A stretch of DNA of 64,000 nt from Crossiella sp. CA-258035 (GCF_030064675.1 NZ_CP116413.1:3876001-3940000); one strand, 5' to 3'. Positions 8,592-18,126 are shown, numbered from the stretch's first letter. Notes: generated from the letters alone by a model not told the origin. Numbers and translations are program-made.

Positions 8592-9626
8592 TCAGCCTTC
8601 CCGCAGCCGCCAGGCGGTGAGCGCGAGCCGGGCCCTGGTCAGTCCGGCCTGCTCGGTCACCTCGATGCCCAGCGTCTTGCCGATCTGGGTGAGCCTGCGG
8701 GCGACGCTGCTGTGGTGCAGGTGCAGCGTGTCGGCGGCCTGGCGGACGGAACCGGTGGCGCAGTAGGCGTCCAGGGTGTCCAGGTCGTCGCCGGTGGTGG
8801 CCAGGCGGTCGATCGCGGCGACATCTGTGTTGTCCCGCAAGGCTTCCTGGGGGATGTGCGCGAGCAGGGCCAGCGCGCCCAGGTCGTCGTGGTGCACCAC
8901 GGGCTGGCGGGCGGTGGTGAAGCGCAGCGCGGTGCGGGCCTGCCGCCAGGACCGGTCGGGGCGGTCGGCGGCGCCGATGCCCGCGCGGGTGCCGGCCGGG
9001 AAGCGGGCCGGGTCCACGGTGGGGGCCAGGATGACGCCGGCCTCGGCCAGTGGCGCGGCCTTGACCGGGTGCGCGGGGCAGATCAGGCCGCCGATCCGGT
9101 CCAGCGGGCGGGGCGAGCGGACCGCGATGGCGCGCAGCGGCAGGTCGGCGGGGAAGCCGAGCAGGCGCAGGGCCCGGGTCCGGGCCGCGTCGTCGGTGTC
9201 GGGGCTGATCACCAGTTCGATCAGGGCCGGGTCGGCCATGGTGGTGCTGGCCGGGCCGTAGCGTTCCAGCACCGCGGCCGCGCCGAGGGCCAGGCGGTCC
9301 AGCAGCAGCTCGTCCAGGGGGCCGGGCGGGGCAGGGCGTTCCAGCCAGACCGTGCCGATTTCCTCCTCGTCCAGGGTGATCGGCGTGCTGGTGGAGGCAG
9401 GTGCGGGCGGTGTGGGGGCCGGGCGGCCGTCCGGGCCGACCCTGATCACCCGGCCGGTGCCGTGCAGGCGGATCCCGGCCACGCACTCGGCCAGTGCGGC
9501 CGAGGCCCTGGCCAGCGCGGGCAGGTCGACCCGCCGGCGGATCAGGGTGTCGAAGTACATCACCACCCGCAGCGCGCCGCCAGCCTCTGAGTCCAGGTGC
9601 GACAGTCGCTGGGCCAGTGCCTCCAT
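8592..9626 (-). CDS. PucR/CdaR-type helix-turn-helix regulator
   Basis: 344 residues from the ATG at 9626. The C-terminus carries the PucR-type HTH_30 domain (LDTLDAYCATGSVRQAADTL, then HHSSVARRLTQIGKTLGIEV), preceded by a region with no recognised enzymatic motif. It is divergent from the esterase/ABC exporter operon starting at 9713, an arrangement typical of a local regulator. An upstream in-frame extension to 9827 would overlap that operon and reads as low-complexity shadow, so it was trimmed. The ligand is not evident. Confidence 0.82.
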   Translation of the reverse strand: MEALAQRLSHLDSEAGGALRVVMYFDTLIRRRVDLPALARASAALAECVAGIRLHGTGRVIRVGPDGRPAPTPPAPASTSTPITLDEEEIGTVWLERPAPPGPLDELLLDRLALGAAAVLERYGPASTTMADPALIELVISPDTDDAARTRALRLLGFPADLPLRAIAVRSPRPLDRIGGLICPAHPVKAAPLAEAGVILAPTVDPARFPAGTRAGIGAADRPDRSWRQARTALRFTTARQPVVHHDDLGALALLAHIPQEALRDNTDVAAIDRLATTGDDLDTLDAYCATGSVRQAADTLHLHHSSVARRLTQIGKTLGIEVTEQAGLTRARLALTAWRLREG

Positions 9627-9712
9627 GCGCCGGAGGATAGCGACGATCGGTGCGTGCGGGTGGCCGAATGCGCGACGCCCGGCGGACGATCTTGATGGCG
9701 GAGCCGGGCAGC

Positions 9713-10618
9713 ATGATCGGCATGGATCCCGAACTCGAAGCGTTCCTGCCCATGTTCCCGGTGTCCGACCTGTCCGATCCGGTCGCGGCGCGGGCGAAGC
9801 TGGCCGGGGTGATCGCCTCGGTGCCACCGCCGGACACCTCGGACCTGGCAGTCGAGGACCACCTGGTGCCCGCGGATCCGCCGGTGCCGGTGCGGGTCTA
9901 CCGGCCGCCGCACGCCCGCGGCGCGGTGGTCTGGCTGCACGGCGGCGGTTTTGTCATGGGGGACGTGCACACCGAGCACCCGTGGGCCGCCCGGCTCGCG
10001 GACAGCTCCGGCGAGACGGTGATCTCGGTCGGCTACCGGCTGGCCCCGGAACACCCGTTCCCGGCCGCCTTCGACGACGCCTACGCCGTGCTGGACTGGG
10101 CGGCGCAGAACGCGGACCGGCTGGGCATCGACCCCGGCCGGATCGCGGTCGGCGGGCACAGCGCCGGTGGCGGCATCGCGGCCGCGGTGGCGCTGCGGGC
10201 ACGCGAGGAACAGCGGCTGACGGTGTGCTTCCAGCTGCTCAACCAGCCCGCGCTGGACGACCGGCAGGAGAGCTGGTCGGCCCGCACCTTCACCGACACG
10301 CCCTGGTGGAACCGGGCCAAGAGCACCGCGGCCTGGGCGCACTACCTGGGCGGCGCGCCTGCCTCGCCGTATGCCGCCCCGGCGCGGGCCGCGGACCTGA
10401 CCGGGCTGCCACCGGCCTACATCGCCACCGCCGAGCTGTGCCCGAACCGGGATGAGGACATCGCCTACGCGCTGCGCCTGTTGCAGGCCAACGTGCCGGT
10501 CGAGCTGCACCAGTGGTCCGGCACCTTCCACGGCTCGCACGCGCTGATCTCCGCGGAGATCTCGCAGCGGCAGAACGCCGAGCTGGCCGGGGCGCTGCGC
10601 CGGGCGCTGGCCGGATGA
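9713..10618 (+). CDS. HSL-family alpha/beta hydrolase (esterase)
   Basis: 301 residues of the hormone-sensitive-lipase type. The oxyanion HGGGF block is in WLHGGGFVMGD, the nucleophile Ser in GGHSAGGG, the acid in CPNRDEDIAYA and the catalytic His in FHGSHAL near the end. ATG 9713 is chosen because GGAG lies 9 bases upstream (9700-9703); ATG 9722 is possible. It is the first gene of an operon: its stop overlaps the next start (ATGA at 10615) of an ABC exporter. Family members hydrolyse short acyl esters. Placement before an exporter hints at processing of the exported compound, which is inference. Confidence 0.88.
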   Translation: MIGMDPELEAFLPMFPVSDLSDPVAARAKLAGVIASVPPPDTSDLAVEDHLVPADPPVPVRVYRPPHARGAVVWLHGGGFVMGDVHTEHPWAARLADSSGETVISVGYRLAPEHPFPAAFDDAYAVLDWAAQNADRLGIDPGRIAVGGHSAGGGIAAAVALRAREEQRLTVCFQLLNQPALDDRQESWSARTFTDTPWWNRAKSTAAWAHYLGGAPASPYAAPARAADLTGLPPAYIATAELCPNRDEDIAYALRLLQANVPVELHQWSGTFHGSHALISAEISQRQNAELAGALRRALAG

Positions 10619-12366
10619 GCGCGGTGCCGGAGACGACCCCTGGCGTGGCCGCCTTGCTGCGCCCGTACCTGGGCGGGTTCGTATTTGTCCTGCTGGCACA
10701 GCTGATCGGCGCGGTCGCGGGGCTCGCGCCACTGCTGGCGGTGGCCGAGCTGGGCCGGGTGCTGCTCTCGCCGGGTCCGGTCGACCACGGGCACGTCTGG
10801 CTGGTGGTGCTGCTGGGCGCGGCCGGGATGCTCATCCGGCTGCTGGGCACCGCCGCCTCCTCCGGGGTCGGGCACCTGCTGGACGGGCGGGTGCAGCTGG
10901 CGTTCCGGCGGCGGCTGGCCGCGCACCTGGGGCGGGTGCCGATCAGCTGGTTCGCCCGGCGTCGCAGCGGTGAGCTGGCCACGGTGGTGGAGCAGGACGT
11001 GAGCGCGATGCACCCGCTGATCGCGCACGTGCCGGGCGAGCTGGTCTCGGCGTTCGTGGTGCCGCTGGTGTCGCTGGTCTACCTGTGCACCGTGGACTGG
11101 CGGCTCACCCTGATCACGTTGATCCCGCTGGGGCTGGCGATGGCGTTGGTCCCGCTGCTGTCGGCCCCGTCCCTGCGGCGCGCGGAGGTGGCGCGGGACG
11201 CGGCGATGGCCCGGATCTCCAGCGCCGCAGTGGACTTCGTGCAGGGCATCGCGGTGGTCAAGACCTTCGGCGGCGGCGAGCGCGCGCACCACGAGTTCCG
11301 CGCCGCGGCGGAGGACTTCGCCGAGGTCCTGCGCCGCTGGGTGCGCGGGGCCTCCCGGATCGCCGCCGGACTCCAGCTCGCGCTCTCCCCGCCGTTCGTG
11401 CTGCTGGTGATCCTCATCGGCGGCACGGCGCTGATCACCGGCGGCTCGCTGGCGCCGGCCGACCTGCTGCCGTTCCTGTTGCTGGGACTGGGTTTGACCG
11501 CGCCGCTGGCCGCGGTCGGGCACGGCCTGGACCCGGTGCAGACCGCCCGGCGCGCCCTCGGCCGCATCCGCGACGTGCTCGCGGTGCCGCCGCTGCCGGA
11601 ACCGGAGCACCCCGTTGTCCCGCAAGGACATCAGGTGGAACTGCGGGGCGTGCGGTTCGGCTACGAGGCCGGGCACGAGGTGCTGCGCGGGATCGACCTG
11701 GTGCTCGAACCCGGCACGGTCACCGCGATCGTCGGGCCCTCGGGCAGCGGCAAGTCCACCCTGGTGCAGCTGCTGCCCCGGTTCTTCGACCCGGACCACG
11801 GCGCGGTCCTGATCGGCGGCGTCGACCTGCGCGACCTCGGCAGTCAGCGGTTGCGCAGCCTGGTTTCCTTTGTCTTCCAAGACGTCCGGCTGCTGCGCGC
11901 CTCGGTGGCCGACAACATCGCGCTGGCGGTGCCCAGCGCCAGCCGCGCCGAGGTGGAGCAGGCCGCCCGGCTGGCCAACGTGCACGACCGGATCCTGGAG
12001 CTGCCCCGCGGCTACGAGTCGGTGATCGGCGAGGACGCCGGACTCTCCGGCGGTGAGGCGCAGCGGATCGCGCTGGCCCGCGCGCTGCTCGCGGACGCGC
12101 CGGTGCTGGTGCTGGACGAGGCCACCGCCTTCGCCGACCCGCGCACCGAACAGGCGGTGCGCCATGCACTGTCCACAATGGCCAGTGACAGGACGCTGCT
12201 GGTGATCGCGCACCGCCTGGAGACCGTGGCCGACGCCGACACCGTGGTGGTGCTGGACAACGGTGTGATCGCCGAACAGGGCAGTCCGGCGGAGCTGTTG
12301 GCACAGCACGGAAAGTTCGCCGAGTTCTGGCGATCCCACCACGCCGCGACGGGAGAACGCCGATGA
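10615..12366 (+). CDS. ABC exporter subunit A (permease-ATPase fusion)
   Basis: 583 residues: a six-helix exporter domain in the first 330 residues, then an ATPase domain with Walker A (GPSGSGKST), Q-loop (FVFQDVRLL), signature LSGGEAQRIALARALL, Walker B (VLVLDEAT) and H-loop (IAHRLE). The signature and Walker B are canonical apart from the D-loop FADP in place of the usual SALD. It overlaps the next gene by 4 bases, so the two half-transporters should form a heterodimer. The pair resembles IrtA/IrtB-type siderophore transporters in layout, but no siderophore-interaction domain is present, so the substrate stays open. Confidence 0.9.
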   Translation: MSAVPETTPGVAALLRPYLGGFVFVLLAQLIGAVAGLAPLLAVAELGRVLLSPGPVDHGHVWLVVLLGAAGMLIRLLGTAASSGVGHLLDGRVQLAFRRRLAAHLGRVPISWFARRRSGELATVVEQDVSAMHPLIAHVPGELVSAFVVPLVSLVYLCTVDWRLTLITLIPLGLAMALVPLLSAPSLRRAEVARDAAMARISSAAVDFVQGIAVVKTFGGGERAHHEFRAAAEDFAEVLRRWVRGASRIAAGLQLALSPPFVLLVILIGGTALITGGSLAPADLLPFLLLGLGLTAPLAAVGHGLDPVQTARRALGRIRDVLAVPPLPEPEHPVVPQGHQVELRGVRFGYEAGHEVLRGIDLVLEPGTVTAIVGPSGSGKSTLVQLLPRFFDPDHGAVLIGGVDLRDLGSQRLRSLVSFVFQDVRLLRASVADNIALAVPSASRAEVEQAARLANVHDRILELPRGYESVIGEDAGLSGGEAQRIALARALLADAPVLVLDEATAFADPRTEQAVRHALSTMASDRTLLVIAHRLETVADADTVVVLDNGVIAEQGSPAELLAQHGKFAEFWRSHHAATGERR

Positions 12367-14063
12367 TCCGCACGATGTTGCGCGTGCTGGGCGAGCAGCA
12401 CGCCCGGCCGCTGCGCCGAACGGTGGCGCTGATGACGGCCACCGCGGTCGCCGAGGGCCTGTCCTACGCGCTGCTGGTGCCGGTGCTGCGCGCGCTGTTC
12501 AGTGACGACCCCGGTTCCGCCTGGCCGTGGCTGCTCGCCTTCGGCGCGGCGGTCGCCGGGTACGCGGTGCTGCGCTACCTGGCCGATCTGGCCGGGTTCC
12601 GGGTCGGGATCTCGTTGCTGCGCGGGATGTACCGCCGCCTCGGCGACCACCTGGCCCGGCTGCCGCTGGGCTGGTTCACCGCGGGCCGGGTCGGCGAGGT
12701 GTCGGTGCTGGCCAGTCAGGGTGTGTTGCAGGCCATGGGAATTCCGGCGCACCTGCTGGGGCCGTTCATCTCCGCCAGCGTGACCCCGCTGACCATCGTG
12801 GTCGTGCTGCTGGCCTACAACTGGCAGCTGGGCCTGGCCGCGCTGCTCGCCGCGCCGGTGGTGGCCGCCACGCAGGTCTGGACCGGCCGGTCGATGGCCC
12901 GCACCGACGCCGAGCGGACCAGGCTCGGCGACGAGGCCGCCGCGCGCGTCATCGAGTACCTCCAGGCCCAGCCGGTGCTGCGGGCCGGTGGCCGCACCAC
13001 CGAACGCTTCCGGCTGCTCGACGACTCGCTGCACGAGCTGCACCGCTCCTCCCGCCGCGCCGTGCTGTCCGTGCTGCCCGGTGTGGTGGGCCTGACCGTC
13101 ACCGTGCAGGCGGTGTTCACCGCGCTGCTGGCCCTGGGCGCGCACCTCGCCCTGGGCGGGCAGGCCGGGGTGGCCGAGGTGCTGGCGGCCCTGGTGCTGG
13201 CCGCCCGCTGCGCCGACCCGCTGCTCACCCTGACCGACCTGAGCGGCCAGCTCCGCGCCGCCCAGGTCGACCTGACCAGGCTGGACACCGTGCTGCACAC
13301 CGAACCCCTGCCCCAGGCCGCCGCGCCGGTCGAGCCCGCCCACCACGGCCTGGAGCTCGACGCCGTCACCTTCCACCACGACCACCGCAAGGTCATCGAC
13401 GACCTGTCGCTGACCGTGCCCGCGGGCCAGCGCCTCGCCGTGGTCGGTCCGTCGGGCGCGGGCAAGACCACACTGCTGCGCCTGCTCGCCCGCTTCTACG
13501 ACGTCGACACGGGCACGGTCCGCCTGGGCGGCGCGGACGTGCGCGAGATCGCCCCCGAGGCGCTGATGTCCCGGATCGCCATCGTCTTCCAGGACGTCTA
13601 CCTCTTCGACGGCACCATCGAGGACAACATCCGCCTCGGCCGCCCCGAAGCTACCGAGGCCGAAGTCCGCGCGGCGGCGACCGCGGCCCGCCTGGACGAG
13701 GTGGCCGACCGCCTGCCGAACGGCTGGTCGACCCAGGTCGGCGAGGGCGGCGCGCGCCTGTCCGGCGGCGAACGCCAGCGCGTCTCCATCGCCAGGGCCC
13801 TGCTCAAGGACGCGCCCGTCGTGCTGCTGGACGAGGTGACCTCGGCCCTGGACCCGGTGAACGAGGCGGCCGTGCACGAGGGCATCCAGCGGCTGATGGC
13901 GGGCCGCACAGTGGTCCTGGTGGCGCACCGGCTGAGCACGGTCCGCAGTGCCGACCGGGTGGTGTTCCTGGACGGCGGCCGGATCGTGGAGTCGGGCAGC
14001 CACCAGGAGTTGCTCAGCCTGCGCGGCCGCTACGCCGAGTTCTGGGCGCTCTCCCCGGCCTGA
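12363..14063 (+). CDS. ABC exporter subunit B (permease-ATPase fusion)
   Basis: 566 residues with the same fold as subunit A: a membrane domain beginning MIRTMLRVLGEQHARPLRRT, then Walker A (GPSGAGKTT), LSGGERQRVSIARALL, Walker B (PVVLLDEVTSALDP) and the H-loop (VAHRLS). The N-terminus resembles IrtB-type half transporters. It starts on the ATGA of subunit A. Its 3' end overlaps the convergent DUF6191-like gene by 50 bases. Both subunits have consensus ATPase motifs, so both sites may hydrolyse ATP. Confidence 0.9.
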   Translation: MIRTMLRVLGEQHARPLRRTVALMTATAVAEGLSYALLVPVLRALFSDDPGSAWPWLLAFGAAVAGYAVLRYLADLAGFRVGISLLRGMYRRLGDHLARLPLGWFTAGRVGEVSVLASQGVLQAMGIPAHLLGPFISASVTPLTIVVVLLAYNWQLGLAALLAAPVVAATQVWTGRSMARTDAERTRLGDEAAARVIEYLQAQPVLRAGGRTTERFRLLDDSLHELHRSSRRAVLSVLPGVVGLTVTVQAVFTALLALGAHLALGGQAGVAEVLAALVLAARCADPLLTLTDLSGQLRAAQVDLTRLDTVLHTEPLPQAAAPVEPAHHGLELDAVTFHHDHRKVIDDLSLTVPAGQRLAVVGPSGAGKTTLLRLLARFYDVDTGTVRLGGADVREIAPEALMSRIAIVFQDVYLFDGTIEDNIRLGRPEATEAEVRAAATAARLDEVADRLPNGWSTQVGEGGARLSGGERQRVSIARALLKDAPVVLLDEVTSALDPVNEAAVHEGIQRLMAGRTVVLVAHRLSTVRSADRVVFLDGGRIVESGSHQELLSLRGRYAEFWALSPA

Positions 14064-14355
14064 CCGGACTCGCTCGGCCCGGTTTGTCCAGCGCCACCGT
14101 CCCCCGGTCCAGGTCCACACCCAGGGGCGGTGGTGCGCCCTGGGCCTGGTCCTCGGCCATCATCGACATGGACTGGCGGTGCTCCAGCTCGGTGCGCTTG
14201 GTGCCGTAGAAGGTGGCGGTCAGCTCGTTGACGTAGGTGCCGGTCAGCGGGGTGCCGCGGCGGCGGTCGCGGCGGTGGCGCAGCAGCTCGTACACCCCGA
14301 CCGCGACCATCAGCAGCACGAAGCCGGGCACCGTCCACAGCATCGCGTTCTCCAC
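14014..14355 (-). CDS. Small membrane protein, DUF6191-like
   Basis: 113 residues with one N-terminal transmembrane helix (VPGFVLLMVAVGVYELL), a basic stretch (RHRRDRRRG) and a soluble tail. The tail has the block ATFYGTKRTELEHRQSMSMM and the end VDLDRGTVAL that I associate with DUF6191. The function is unknown. The start may be ATG 14355 or the second ATG at 14343. The last 16 codons overlap the 3' end of the ABC gene on the opposite strand; the part after VALDKP is arginine-rich and may be a stop-codon loss extension. Confidence 0.62.
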   Translation of the reverse strand: MENAMLWTVPGFVLLMVAVGVYELLRHRRDRRRGTPLTGTYVNELTATFYGTKRTELEHRQSMSMMAEDQAQGAPPPLGVDLDRGTVALDKPGRASPVRPGRAPRTRRSGRAG

Positions 14356-14374
14356 GGCTGGTTCAACGCCGCCG

Positions 14375-15883
14375 TCAGCGCCCGGGTTCCCCGGCGAGCA
14401 GGGGCAGCGGGGCGAAGGTGTGGTGCTGCCAGATCAACCGGGACACCTCCTCCGGGTAGGCGGTGACGGTGGGCTCGGCGTCGAAGACCTGGGTCAGGCG
14501 CTGTTCCGGGTCGTAGGCGGGCCAGCCGGGGTCGCCGTGGGTGGCGAAGTTGGTCCACGCGGCGCGCATCCGGGCCGAGAGTGGTTCGGCCTCGGACAGC
14601 TCGCCGCCGAGCAGCATCGCGGGCTGCCCTTGCTCCAGGGTGCCGAAGACCAGCGGCACGTCCAGGCCGTGGCAGGCGCCGAGCAGGCCGTCCATGCCGG
14701 GGGCGGGCCAGGTCAGCTCGTAGAGGTGGGCCCGGCCGCCGCCGACGGTCTGGGCGTGTGCCAGGCGCAGGGAGGGCATCCGGAACAGCCAGTCGGAGTT
14801 GACCAGGTCGTACAGCTCGTCCGGACCGGCCGCCGGATAGCTCTCCCGGTAGCGGGCCGGGCCGTCGGGGCCGGGGGCGAAGTGCGTCAGCGCGGTGGCG
14901 GCCTGCTCCTCGGTGACCTGGCCGAGCAGGCCGTGCACCAGGGCGAGCAGGCGGTCCTCGTGGCGGACGTGACCGGCGATGAGCTCGACGTCCCGGCCCG
15001 CGCCCTCGGCCAGCGCCTGCCACGGGGTGACCGGCAGCAGATCGCCGTCGACCACGGGCGCGAACGGGATCAGCTTGTGCGCGGCCTGGCCCCAGCGGTC
15101 CGCCCACTGGCCGATCTTGGCGATGACGGTGTCCCCGACCGGGGCCAGGCCAGCTGGGTCCACAGTGGACAGATCGGCGACGGTGGGCCGCAGCCCCAGC
15201 TCGGCGGCGCAGACCGCGGCGATGTCCGTGGCCAGCCCGGGGCTGAAGAAGGTGCCCGGCACGCTCTGCGCGATCGCCCGCCGGAACAGCCCGCGCCCCC
15301 GGGGCATCGCCAGCAGCGCCGCGACCGAACCGCCACCGGCGGACTGGCCGAAAATCGTTACCTGGTCAGGGTTTCCGCCGAATGCCCGGATGTTGTCGCG
15401 CACCCATTCCAGCGCGGCCAGCTGGTCGAGCAGACCCCGGTTGCCCGGCGCGCCCTCGATCTGGCCGAAACCCTCGAAGCCCACGCGGTAGTTGAACGTC
15501 ACCACCACCACGCCGCCCTCTCGCGCGAGCCGGGTGCCGTCGAACTCCGGCAGGCTGGCCATGCCGATGGTGTAGGCGCCGCCCTGGATCCACACCATGA
15601 CCGGCAGATCCGCGCCAATGTCGGGGGTGAACACGTTGACCGTCAGCCAGTCCTCGCCCGGCGTCTCCCCGGCCAGCGCGTCCATGCCGAACACCCCGGG
15701 CTGTGGCGGCGGCGGACCGTAGGACACGGCCTCGCGCACCCCGTCCCAGTCCCGCACGGGTTGTGGCGCGGCGAAGCGCAGCGCGCCCACCGGCGGCTCG
15801 GCGAACGGGATCCCGCGGAACACCGCCAGTCCCGCCTCCCCGGCCCCGCGCACCAGCCCCGCCGTCGTGCGGACCTCGGTCAT
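14375..15883 (-). CDS. Type B carboxylesterase
   Basis: 502 residues of the carboxylesterase/cholinesterase family. It has the N-terminal signature FRGIPFAEPPVG, the oxyanion region VWIQGGAYTIG, nucleophile Ser in FGQSAGGGS and catalytic His in GACHGLDVPLVFG. No signal peptide is visible, so it is probably cytoplasmic. The start at ATG 15883 has GAGGAAG upstream and begins with the family-typical TEVRTTAGLVRG; the longer frame to 15955 is not supported. Substrate is unknown; relatives cleave para-nitrobenzyl and other aryl esters. Confidence 0.92.
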   Translation of the reverse strand: MTEVRTTAGLVRGAGEAGLAVFRGIPFAEPPVGALRFAAPQPVRDWDGVREAVSYGPPPPQPGVFGMDALAGETPGEDWLTVNVFTPDIGADLPVMVWIQGGAYTIGMASLPEFDGTRLAREGGVVVVTFNYRVGFEGFGQIEGAPGNRGLLDQLAALEWVRDNIRAFGGNPDQVTIFGQSAGGGSVAALLAMPRGRGLFRRAIAQSVPGTFFSPGLATDIAAVCAAELGLRPTVADLSTVDPAGLAPVGDTVIAKIGQWADRWGQAAHKLIPFAPVVDGDLLPVTPWQALAEGAGRDVELIAGHVRHEDRLLALVHGLLGQVTEEQAATALTHFAPGPDGPARYRESYPAAGPDELYDLVNSDWLFRMPSLRLAHAQTVGGGRAHLYELTWPAPGMDGLLGACHGLDVPLVFGTLEQGQPAMLLGGELSEAEPLSARMRAAWTNFATHGDPGWPAYDPEQRLTQVFDAEPTVTAYPEEVSRLIWQHHTFAPLPLLAGEPGR

Positions 15884-15948
15884 CGCCACTTCCTCTCGCC
15901 ACGGCAGGACGTCGTGGCGGATCATTCCCACCGCTTCCTCCGGCGCGC

Positions 15949-15969
15949 CAACCAATTACGGGCTGGTTG
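15949..15969. promoter_or_regulatory. Weak inverted repeat in divergent promoter region
   Basis: CAACCA (15949-15954) and TGGTTG (15964-15969) are separated by 9 bases. They sit between the divergently transcribed carboxylesterase and NACHT genes. Short arms make this only a candidate operator. The remaining 200-base intergenic sequence shows no other recognisable element. Confidence 0.25.
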
Positions 15970-16086
15970 CCCCTTCCGACGTCCGCGCGGGCGGGATTCC
16001 CGGCCCCATCGCGCACGCGGCCCGCGCCGGCCGCCGGTGGCCTTCCCCTATCCTGGGCCGGATTTGCCGACAGCGGAGGGCCAGGC

Positions 16087-18126
16087 ATGTCCGGGGGTCA
16101 CTCTCGGTCCGGGTGGTGGTGGCTGGCCGGTGGCGGCCTGCTGGTCGCGGCCGGGCTGATCGCCGGTGGGATGCTCTTCGGCGGGCCCGAGGCGCAGAAG
16201 CTCACCGCGATTGCCAGCCTGCTGACCGCACTGGCCGCGCTGGTACCCAGTTATGTCGGCATGCGGCGGCAGCGCAAGAAGATCACCCCGGCGGACCGGG
16301 AAGCGGCGCTGGCCGACCTCGCCGAGGACCTCCGGCGGCAGTGGGCGGCCGAGGCCGCCGTGCGCGCGGTGCGGCGGCCCGCGCCGATCCGGGTGCGCTG
16401 GTCGGCCACCGGCCACCCGGTCAACGCCTCCCCGGCCGCGGTGCTGGGCGCGGCCGCGGTGCCCAGCACGCCGAGCAGGCTCAACCTCTCCGGCGATGTG
16501 GCGGATGTGGCGGCCAAGTACCGGAAACTGCCCAACCGGCAGCTGGTCGTGCTGGGCGAGCCGGGCGGCGGCAAGTCCACCATGGCGATGCTGCTCGTAC
16601 TGGACCTGCTCGCCGACCGGGAGCCCGCGGATCCGGTGCCGTTCCTGGTGAACCTGGCGCCGTGGCACCCGGGGGAGGCGTTGCACGACTGGCTGGCCCG
16701 GCAGCTGGACCGCGAGCACGCTGGGCTGGGCGGGCGCGCGGAATGCCTGCGGTTCCTGGCTTCCGGGCGGGTGCTGCCGGTGCTGGACGGTTTCGACGAG
16801 CTGCCCGGGTGGCACCAGCAGGACGCGCTGGCCGCCATCGACGAGGCGGTGGACGGCGGCAAACCCCTCATCCTCACCTGCCGCACCCGGGAGTACCTGG
16901 ACCTGCTCACCCGCACCCGCTCGCCACTGGCCAACGCCGCGGTGGTGGAGCTGGCCCCGGTCACCGCGGAGGACGTGCGCACCTTCCTGGATGTCAGCAC
17001 GGACGCCCGGCCGCGCTGGCAGCCGGTGCTGGACCGGATCCGCGCGGAACCCGGCGGCGAGCTGGCGCTGGCGCTGTCCACCCCGCTGATGGTGTCGCTG
17101 GCGCGCACCGTCTACGCCGAGCCCGGCACCGAACCGGCGGAGCTGCTCGCGCTGCCGGACCGCGAGGCGGTGCAACGACATCTGCTGGAGGCCTTCGTCC
17201 CGTCCCTCTACCCCGAACGCGACCCCCGCTATCCGGTCGCGGACGTGGTGGAGTGGCTGACCGTCCTGGCCTGCTACCTGGGCCACTGGGAGATCAACGG
17301 CATTGCGTGGTGGGAGCTGCACTACGCGCTGCCCCGGTTCCGGAGCTGGCTGCTCCGGTTGCTGCACCCCGGGATCCCGCTCGGTGGCCTGCTCGGCCTG
17401 GCCGTGGGCGGGGCGGCAGAGCACTGGCTGGACCTGCGTCTGGCTTGGCTGCCCGGCGCCGCGGCCGGGCTCGCGCTCGGTCTGCTGATCTCCTTCCGCT
17501 GGCCGCCGGAGACCCCCAGACCGGTCAGCGACGAGGGAGTCCGGTCTGCCCGCCGGTCCGCCCTGTTCCCGGCCTCGAATGTCGCCGTGCTGGTGGCGTT
17601 GGTGACGTTCGTCGGTCTGCCGGAGTTCATCACCGTGCCCCTGCCCGCCGGCGCCTGGGTGCTCGGACTGCTCGCCGTGCTCGGGGCCGGTGCCACGGTG
17701 TGGGTGGTCAGCTACGGCCACAACCTGCGGGAGCAGCCGCTGGACTTCGACCGCGAGCCGGGGGAACTGGTGCGCGCCGACCGCAGGTACGCGCGCAGCC
17801 ACCTGCCGGAACAAGCGTGGTTCGGCCTGGTCGGCGCGCTGCTGGCGGTGGCGGGCCTGCTCGGCACCGCACACTCGATCGTGGGACTGGGCGGGCTGCT
17901 GGTGGTCTACCTCTGCCTGAGCCTGCGGCTGCGTTTCGCCTCCGCCACCTTCGCGCTGACCCGGTGGCTGATGGCCGCAGACGGGCTGCTGCCACGGGAC
18001 CTGCTCGACTTCCTGCACGACGCGCACCAGCGGGGCGTGCTGCGCCGGGCCGGGCCGTTCTACGAGTTCCGGCACGCCCTGCTCCAGGTCCACCTCGCCG
18101 AACGCCGGTGGGTCAACTGGGTCTGA
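16087..18126 (+). CDS. Membrane-anchored NACHT-family NTPase
   Basis: 679 residues. Two N-terminal hydrophobic helices (about 10-31 and 38-58) anchor the protein. A cytoplasmic NTPase follows with Walker A GEPGGGKST near residue 160 and the NACHT-style Walker B VLPVLDGFDELP near 235, then a sensor-like LTCRTREY. The C-terminal 250 residues hold about six further hydrophobic segments. GGAGGG precedes ATG 16087. Bacterial NACHT proteins are STAND switches and several defend against phage. This one lacks an obvious nuclease or other effector, so the membrane region may itself be the effector, or it may sense an envelope signal. That is inference. It is followed by its own terminator. Confidence 0.8.
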   Translation: MSGGHSRSGWWWLAGGGLLVAAGLIAGGMLFGGPEAQKLTAIASLLTALAALVPSYVGMRRQRKKITPADREAALADLAEDLRRQWAAEAAVRAVRRPAPIRVRWSATGHPVNASPAAVLGAAAVPSTPSRLNLSGDVADVAAKYRKLPNRQLVVLGEPGGGKSTMAMLLVLDLLADREPADPVPFLVNLAPWHPGEALHDWLARQLDREHAGLGGRAECLRFLASGRVLPVLDGFDELPGWHQQDALAAIDEAVDGGKPLILTCRTREYLDLLTRTRSPLANAAVVELAPVTAEDVRTFLDVSTDARPRWQPVLDRIRAEPGGELALALSTPLMVSLARTVYAEPGTEPAELLALPDREAVQRHLLEAFVPSLYPERDPRYPVADVVEWLTVLACYLGHWEINGIAWWELHYALPRFRSWLLRLLHPGIPLGGLLGLAVGGAAEHWLDLRLAWLPGAAAGLALGLLISFRWPPETPRPVSDEGVRSARRSALFPASNVAVLVALVTFVGLPEFITVPLPAGAWVLGLLAVLGAGATVWVVSYGHNLREQPLDFDREPGELVRADRRYARSHLPEQAWFGLVGALLAVAGLLGTAHSIVGLGGLLVVYLCLSLRLRFASATFALTRWLMAADGLLPRDLLDFLHDAHQRGVLRRAGPFYEFRHALLQVHLAERRWVNWV

